64,000 nt of DNA from Enterococcus caccae ATCC BAA-1240. GTDB lineage: Bacteria; Bacillota; Bacilli; Lactobacillales; Enterococcaceae. The stretch covers positions 186,001-250,000 of the forward strand of contig NZ_KE136476.1 of assembly GCF_000407145.1 (NCBI RefSeq), in the 5' to 3' direction. Below are positions 59,717 through 64,000 of the stretch, piece after piece; the stretch's first letter is position 1; each line of letters starts with the position of its first letter. Below the pieces are notes generated by a model that was not told where the DNA came from, did not search any database, and saw only the letters and a list, made by a program, of their open reading frames with translations. The position numbers and the translations under genes are program-made.

Positions 59717-60484
59717 ATGAAAAAAGGGTACTGGGAGTACAAGTGGCTGCTGATAGGATTATTTCTACTGATTAGTCTATCACTTACATTAGAACCTGTT
59801 GAAGTAAATTCTGAATCAAATCTTCCCCCTGGAATGGTAGTTGGCGATGATCAAGGCATTAAAATAAAAAATGACGGGCAATACCTTGTTGATATTCGCG
59901 ATGTAGCACCAGGTAAAAAATGGTCTACGAAAATCACCATCATCAATATTGAAAAAGATACGCCATATCATTTAACAATGAACATTAGCAAACCAACGAT
60001 GATTGAAGGAACGTTAGATTTGTCTCAAGAAATTCAGATGACATTAATCTATGAAGGAAAAGAAGTCTACAAAGGACCGTTATCTGGTGTAAATAAAACA
60101 GTCAATCTACAAGACAAATCTGCGCCATTAAGTCTAGGTACATTCAAAAGTGGTGACACGAAAATGCTAGAAGCTCAATTTGAATTAGATGGAAAAGCTT
60201 ATACTAACAGAGATTTTTTTAAAAAGAATAGTGTAGAAAATACTTGGTATTTTAAAGCAGTGAAAACAACATTACCTGATACTAAAGAGCCAGATCAACC
60301 AGACCGATCATTATTTGAAAAAATAATAACTAGATTTCGGTTACCCAATACGGGAGAAGAATGGCGAAATGCCTTACTTTTTTCATGTGTAGGTTTATTT
60401 TTAATACTCGTTTTATTGTTGATCATTAAACATAAAAAAATGGAGAAAAAACCACCTAAAAAGAAAAAAAATGATAGAAAATAG
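59717..60484 (+). CDS. LPXTG cell-wall-anchored surface protein
   Basis: A 255-residue protein with a signal helix (about 10-27), an extracellular beta-rich part (about 35-190) of no family I recognise, and a sortase signal: LPNTG (209-213), a hydrophobic helix and a very Lys-rich tail. It would be fixed to peptidoglycan by a sortase, which is not in the window. Between two TasA-like genes, it could anchor the secreted subunits, as TapA does in Bacillus (analogy only). Ribosome site GAGGGGGA. Confidence 0.85.
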   Translation: MKKGYWEYKWLLIGLFLLISLSLTLEPVEVNSESNLPPGMVVGDDQGIKIKNDGQYLVDIRDVAPGKKWSTKITIINIEKDTPYHLTMNISKPTMIEGTLDLSQEIQMTLIYEGKEVYKGPLSGVNKTVNLQDKSAPLSLGTFKSGDTKMLEAQFELDGKAYTNRDFFKKNSVENTWYFKAVKTTLPDTKEPDQPDRSLFEKIITRFRLPNTGEEWRNALLFSCVGLFLILVLLLIIKHKKMEKKPPKKKKNDRK

Positions 60485-60537
60485 GAAATCGACAAGTGGA
60501 TTTTTTAGAACGATCAAATGATGGGAGGCGATACAGC

Positions 60538-61410
60538 ATGAAAACAAATAAGCAAACTCTGACCAAAAGAAAAAAGCGAAGAAAAAAGCAAAAAGTTAAA
60601 GTCAATATTAAATTAATCATCGCTGTATATACAGTTCTCTTTTCTGGTTTGATGGTTCTAGGAAGTACATATGCTTGGTTTGTCGCTGAAGATAGCGAGG
60701 TCAATCATTTTGTTGGTTCACGGCTGTCAGCTGAAATCGTAGAAGAATTTGAACCAGAATTTCAATGGCAACCAGGTTTAACAACTAAAAAAGTAATCCA
60801 AGTTAAAAATACGGGGAACATCCCTACATTTGTACGAATCAGTTTATATGAATACTTATTAACGTTCAAAATAGATATTACTGATCAAACGGGTAATGGT
60901 AATTTAGTAACTTCTCCAAAAGAAGTATTGCCAACCGTCGATCAAAGAAACACAGAATCGTGGCGACCGGCAACGGAAGCAGGAGGGACATATTCACTTC
61001 ATGGTCAAAATTTTATTACAGAAAAAGCAATCGTTCCTAATGTACTCACAGGAACGGAAATGTATCAATTCGAAGAAAACGGTAGAGAAAAGACAGAATT
61101 ACAGTGGTTTCAGTTAATGTTTTCAGAAAATGTTTATAAGGCTGCACCAGTAATCGGAACAAAAGATTATTGGCTATATCAAGATGGTTACTTTTATTAT
61201 TCTGAATTACTTGAACCCAATGAAATAAGTGCACCAGTTTTAAAAAGCGTACGATTGAGATCCAATGCACCTAATAGGGTTAAGGGAGCATTGTATCAAC
61301 TGAATCCCATGATGGAAGCTCATGATGCCACAAAAGAACTTTTAAGTTCATGGAACATAGGCAATACAGGTGATTTATACAACATATATCATGGGAAGCT
61401 AAATGACTGA
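60538..61410 (+). CDS. TasA/camelysin-like exported protein, second (290 aa)
   Basis: A 290-residue protein with a very basic start (KRKKRRKKQKVK), a hydrophobic helix and a SipW-type signal end GSTYAWFVAEDSE (about 40-52). The mature part shares EEFEPEFQWQPG, VKNTGNIPTFVRISL and DGYFYY with the other two TasA-like proteins. Secreted subunit or accessory protein. The ATG at 60538 is used because GGGAGG precedes it; a frame open from 60496 lacks one. Confidence 0.82.
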   Translation: MKTNKQTLTKRKKRRKKQKVKVNIKLIIAVYTVLFSGLMVLGSTYAWFVAEDSEVNHFVGSRLSAEIVEEFEPEFQWQPGLTTKKVIQVKNTGNIPTFVRISLYEYLLTFKIDITDQTGNGNLVTSPKEVLPTVDQRNTESWRPATEAGGTYSLHGQNFITEKAIVPNVLTGTEMYQFEENGREKTELQWFQLMFSENVYKAAPVIGTKDYWLYQDGYFYYSELLEPNEISAPVLKSVRLRSNAPNRVKGALYQLNPMMEAHDATKELLSSWNIGNTGDLYNIYHGKLND

Positions 61411-61500
61411 TTGGGAGAGTTATTCAAACGCAACTAGTTTGAAAATGTACGTTAAGCTACATGAGATAGTCTAGATAAAATAAAAAGGATGTGAAAAGAG

Positions 61501-62166
61501 ATGTATGCGTTAGGTATACTTTCAGATAAACAAACGATACAAAAAAATGAGCAAGAACGACTTTTTACTGACTTTGATATTCAGATCTACGATTTGGAAA
61601 ATGTAGATTTAACGACTTTACAAGGCATCGTTCTTCATAAAAATGAACATATCCAGATAGAAAAATTATTCCAATGGCTGATTAAATTTCGAGAAAATCC
61701 AATAAAACCAATTTGGATTTTGACGGATGAACCATTAGGAAAAGAAAAAGTCATCTATCTGAAATTAGGTGTTATAGGATTTTTATTAGAATCAGATTCT
61801 TTTGATGAAATTGCTTGGACTATCAAAAACGGATTAAGTTGTATGACGATAGGACAAAATCATAGTTTTTGTTTAGAACCGTCAAGTTTAGCTGTTCAGA
61901 TCGCTAACAAAAAGATCACGCTGACTAGATTAGAATATTCATTACTAGATTATTTATATGCTTCTGAAAATAAAGTTCGTACGTATGAGGAAATCGCTAA
62001 GTATTTATGGAGTAAAGAAAAGTTAGTGCCAAAATACCGTGTAGCTAATTTAGTTTTCCACATACGTCAAAAAATAAAAATGGTTCATCCAAAATACGTG
62101 GATATGATCAAAACAGTCCATTCGAAAGGGTATAGTTTGAACTTATCAGAACAAACAAATAAGTAA
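61501..62166 (+). CDS. wHTH regulator with receiver-like N-terminus
   Basis: A 221-residue protein. The C-terminal OmpR/PhoB winged helix (about 128-216: LTRLEYSLLDYLYASENKVRTYEEIAKYLW, VANLVFHIRQKI, IKTVHSKGYSL) is clear. The N-terminal part (1-120) has the size and pattern of a receiver domain (LKLGVIGFLLESDSFDEI resembles alpha4-beta5-alpha5), but no aspartate stands where phosphorylation would occur. It is likely a cluster-specific regulator not driven by phosphorylation, the only regulator inside the surface cluster. Confidence 0.8.
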   Translation: MYALGILSDKQTIQKNEQERLFTDFDIQIYDLENVDLTTLQGIVLHKNEHIQIEKLFQWLIKFRENPIKPIWILTDEPLGKEKVIYLKLGVIGFLLESDSFDEIAWTIKNGLSCMTIGQNHSFCLEPSSLAVQIANKKITLTRLEYSLLDYLYASENKVRTYEEIAKYLWSKEKLVPKYRVANLVFHIRQKIKMVHPKYVDMIKTVHSKGYSLNLSEQTNK

Positions 62167-62235
62167 AAATGAAAGGATAAAAAATTCAAACGTTTTGCAA
62201 AAAGCTAGCAAGTTGTAAAAGGGAGTGGAGGGAAC

Positions 62236-62895
62236 GTGAAGAAAAAGCAGAATACAAAGAAGTATGTAAGTTTAAAAAAATTGAGCTTATTTACAGGCTT
62301 TTTGGTAGTGGTAATTTGTTTTTCTTTCGGCTTATATCAAACATATGCGGCTTTGACGGATAGTGATCAAAAGCGTAATGAATTTAGGATTGGAAACTTT
62401 CAAACCTCAATAGAAGAAGAATTTGATCCACCAATGATATTTGAACCAGAAAAAGACTATTTAAAAAAAGTATCTATCAAAAATACAGGAGAACAAGACA
62501 GCTTTATTCGTGTTTTAGCCTTACCTGTACTTACTAAAAAACAACCAAATGATGCAGTAACATTATTGCCAGCTACGGTGGATGGATCAAATCCAGTTTT
62601 AAGTATTGATTACAATTTAACGGACTGGATTGATGGTAAAGATGGTTATTTCTACTATAAAAAGAAACTGGCAAAAGAAGAACGGACAACAAATTTATTT
62701 ACTAAAATAAAAATGAATCAAGCAAACATTACGGAAGAGTATGAGGGGGTCTCGTTGTCATTTGAAGTCAAGGCCGAAGGAATCAGTACGACTAAGTACG
62801 CCTATAGAGATGCTTGGTGGGGAAGTCAAACGCCTACAACTAAACCGCTATCAGATGTAGAAAATTTATTGAAAAATCAAACAATTAGTGAATAG
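62236..62895 (+). CDS. TasA/camelysin-like exported protein, third (219 aa)
   Basis: A 219-residue protein with a basic start, a hydrophobic helix (about 17-36) and a signal end YQTYAALTDSDQ (about 33-44). It shares EEFDPPMIFEPEKDY, IKNTGEQDSFIRV and DGYFYY with the proteins at 58636 and 60538, and is the shortest of the three. It begins with GTG after GGAGGG. Probably exported by the same signal peptidase. Confidence 0.82.
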   Translation: MKKKQNTKKYVSLKKLSLFTGFLVVVICFSFGLYQTYAALTDSDQKRNEFRIGNFQTSIEEEFDPPMIFEPEKDYLKKVSIKNTGEQDSFIRVLALPVLTKKQPNDAVTLLPATVDGSNPVLSIDYNLTDWIDGKDGYFYYKKKLAKEERTTNLFTKIKMNQANITEEYEGVSLSFEVKAEGISTTKYAYRDAWWGSQTPTTKPLSDVENLLKNQTISE

Positions 62896-62927
62896 ACACA
62901 AAATTCTAAGTGAGGAGAGAAGCTGTT

Positions 62928-64000
62928 TTGAAAAAAATAAAAAAAAGACAACGGTCATTTTTTAAATGGTTCATGCTTATTTTCTGCTTGGTCGGTTCTA
63001 TTTACGTGGCACAGGCGTCACTTTCGTATACGAATATACCAGTTAAAGCTGCTCTGAAAACGGATTTGCTACCTGGACGGATAAAAGTAAATAAAACAGC
63101 AAAGCCAGTAGTCGGAATGGTCAATCAATGGGATATCACACTACGAATCGAAGGACGCAATCAATTTCCACCACCACCTACGGATGTCGTTTTGATCATT
63201 GATACATCTGGGAGTATGAAAGATAATGACCGAATGCTTAAAGCGAAAGTGGCTGCTGAAAAATTTGTAAATATGATCTTACGCAAAGATTACGACAATA
63301 GAATTGCTCTGATCACATACAACTCAGAGGTAACAAATTATACGTTTAATGAAAGTGGTTGGAGTGGCCAATTTGTTGATTCAACGCACAAAGGTCTGTT
63401 AATCGATAAAATCAAAGACTTAACACCAGACGGAGGAACATTTACGCAAGCTGCTATAAAATCAGCAACGGAAGTAATCGCTAAAGCATCTGGAAGTAAA
63501 CGAGATATTGTATTGATATCAGATGGTGTCCCAACGTATAGTTATCCTCCAACCGAACCGTATAACCAACTGACTGGCATGAAAGAATATACTGTACAAG
63601 CTGGCTATACTTATTATGAAAGTGTTAAAACAATTCCAAAAGGAAAATTTAATTACAACAAAGTATATGGGAATGGTGGAAGATATCGTTATGGGGCTTT
63701 TGCACCAGATTATGAACAAATGCCAGCAAATTCGAAAAATCGTTTAATGGCTAACCATGCGCACAGTGCGATAGCTGAAGCTTCAATTTCAAAAAATGAG
63801 AAAATACCGAACGGCGAAAGTCTAGTAACAGATTTTTACACGATAGGCGTAGATATGGATTCTACTTCTTCAGATGATGAGGTTGTTACAGGAAATCAAA
63901 CATTGAAAGAAATTGCTTCTTCTGAGGATAAGAGCTTTGCTGCAACTGCAGATAATTTAGAAGATATTCTTAGCGGTATTGCTGGAGAAATGGTTGGGGC
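62928..64000 (+). CDS. vWA-domain surface protein, N-terminal part (cut by window edge)
   Basis: The frame is open from TTG 62928 to the window end (357 codons). It has a basic start and membrane or signal helix (about 11-30), a short beta-rich stretch and a von Willebrand A domain with the MIDAS motif DTSGSM (92-97), then GGTFTQAAIK and IVLISDGVPTYSY. Gram-positive proteins of this plan are adhesins or pilus tips, often ending in CnaB repeats and LPXTG. The TTG start is supported by GAGGAGAG 8 bases upstream and by the coding start MKKIKKRQRS. Confidence 0.85.
   Translation, partial: MKKIKKRQRSFFKWFMLIFCLVGSIYVAQASLSYTNIPVKAALKTDLLPGRIKVNKTAKPVVGMVNQWDITLRIEGRNQFPPPPTDVVLIIDTSGSMKDNDRMLKAKVAAEKFVNMILRKDYDNRIALITYNSEVTNYTFNESGWSGQFVDSTHKGLLIDKIKDLTPDGGTFTQAAIKSATEVIAKASGSKRDIVLISDGVPTYSYPPTEPYNQLTGMKEYTVQAGYTYYESVKTIPKGKFNYNKVYGNGGRYRYGAFAPDYEQMPANSKNRLMANHAHSAIAEASISKNEKIPNGESLVTDFYTIGVDMDSTSSDDEVVTGNQTLKEIASSEDKSFAATADNLEDILSGIAGEMVG

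Overview
The window reads as a chromosomal segment of a low-GC Firmicute, most probably an Enterococcus of the E. faecalis type. The signs are AT-rich codon use with strong AGGAGG-type ribosome sites, many PTS operons driven by PRD regulators, a LevR-type sigma-54 activator with a canonical -24/-12 promoter, a CopY/CopZ pair with the enterococcal cop box, an Rgg regulator, and PepC and PepV peptidases. The genus call is inference from gene content; no 16S or other marker gene is present.

Layout. 0-2 kb: the start of lemA (cut by the edge), an SDR oxidoreductase and a DUF2188 protein. 2.1-7.6 kb: a sugar operon made of a PRD/EIIA regulator, ascorbate-type IIB and IIC, and a split transketolase. 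7.7-9.2 kb: an autoregulated HTH/membrane pair and a divergent Tag-like glycosylase. 9.2-13.7 kb: beta-glucoside genes (phospho-beta-glucosidase, cellobiose-type IIC), an unknown protein and an RpiR regulator. 13.8-26.5 kb: an APC permease, then a nitrite module: NreABC-like sensing, siroheme synthesis (sirB, sirC, cobA, hemC, hemD), nirBD and a nitrite channel, interrupted by a MerR/quinone-reductase pair. 26.7-32.7 kb: single genes (RibD_C protein, YitT protein, GntR, PepV, CPBP protease, Rgg, YbjQ). 32.8-36.0 kb: a PTS operon with a glycosylasparaginase and a stand-alone GrdB N-terminal domain. 36.2-37.0 kb: copYZ. 37.2-42.9 kb: a second PRD/EIIA-IIB-IIC operon with an aldolase and a P-loop kinase. 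43.6-51.4 kb: a LevR-type activator and a sigma-54 D-glucosaminate (dga-type) operon. 52-55.3 kb: a membrane protein with a YtrA-type regulator, and pepC. 55.4-56.7 kb: a candidate small RNA, a structured leader and a YkkCD-type SMR pair. 56.8-64 kb: an orphan serine resolvase and a surface cluster with a SipW-type signal peptidase, three related TasA/camelysin-like exported proteins, an LPXTG protein, a wHTH regulator and a vWA protein cut by the edge.

Two items stand out. The first is the surface cluster at 57.5-64 kb, which looks like a dedicated secretion and assembly system for an extracellular fibre or matrix. The second is a family of about 121-122 bp hairpin repeats present as arrays at 23.7, 46.7 and 51.4 kb, with a shortened copy at 0.2 kb. 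Their tip stems change sequence but stay paired, and two arrays run directly into the ribosome site of the next gene.

All coordinates and motifs were read by eye. No database search, folding program or alignment was run.
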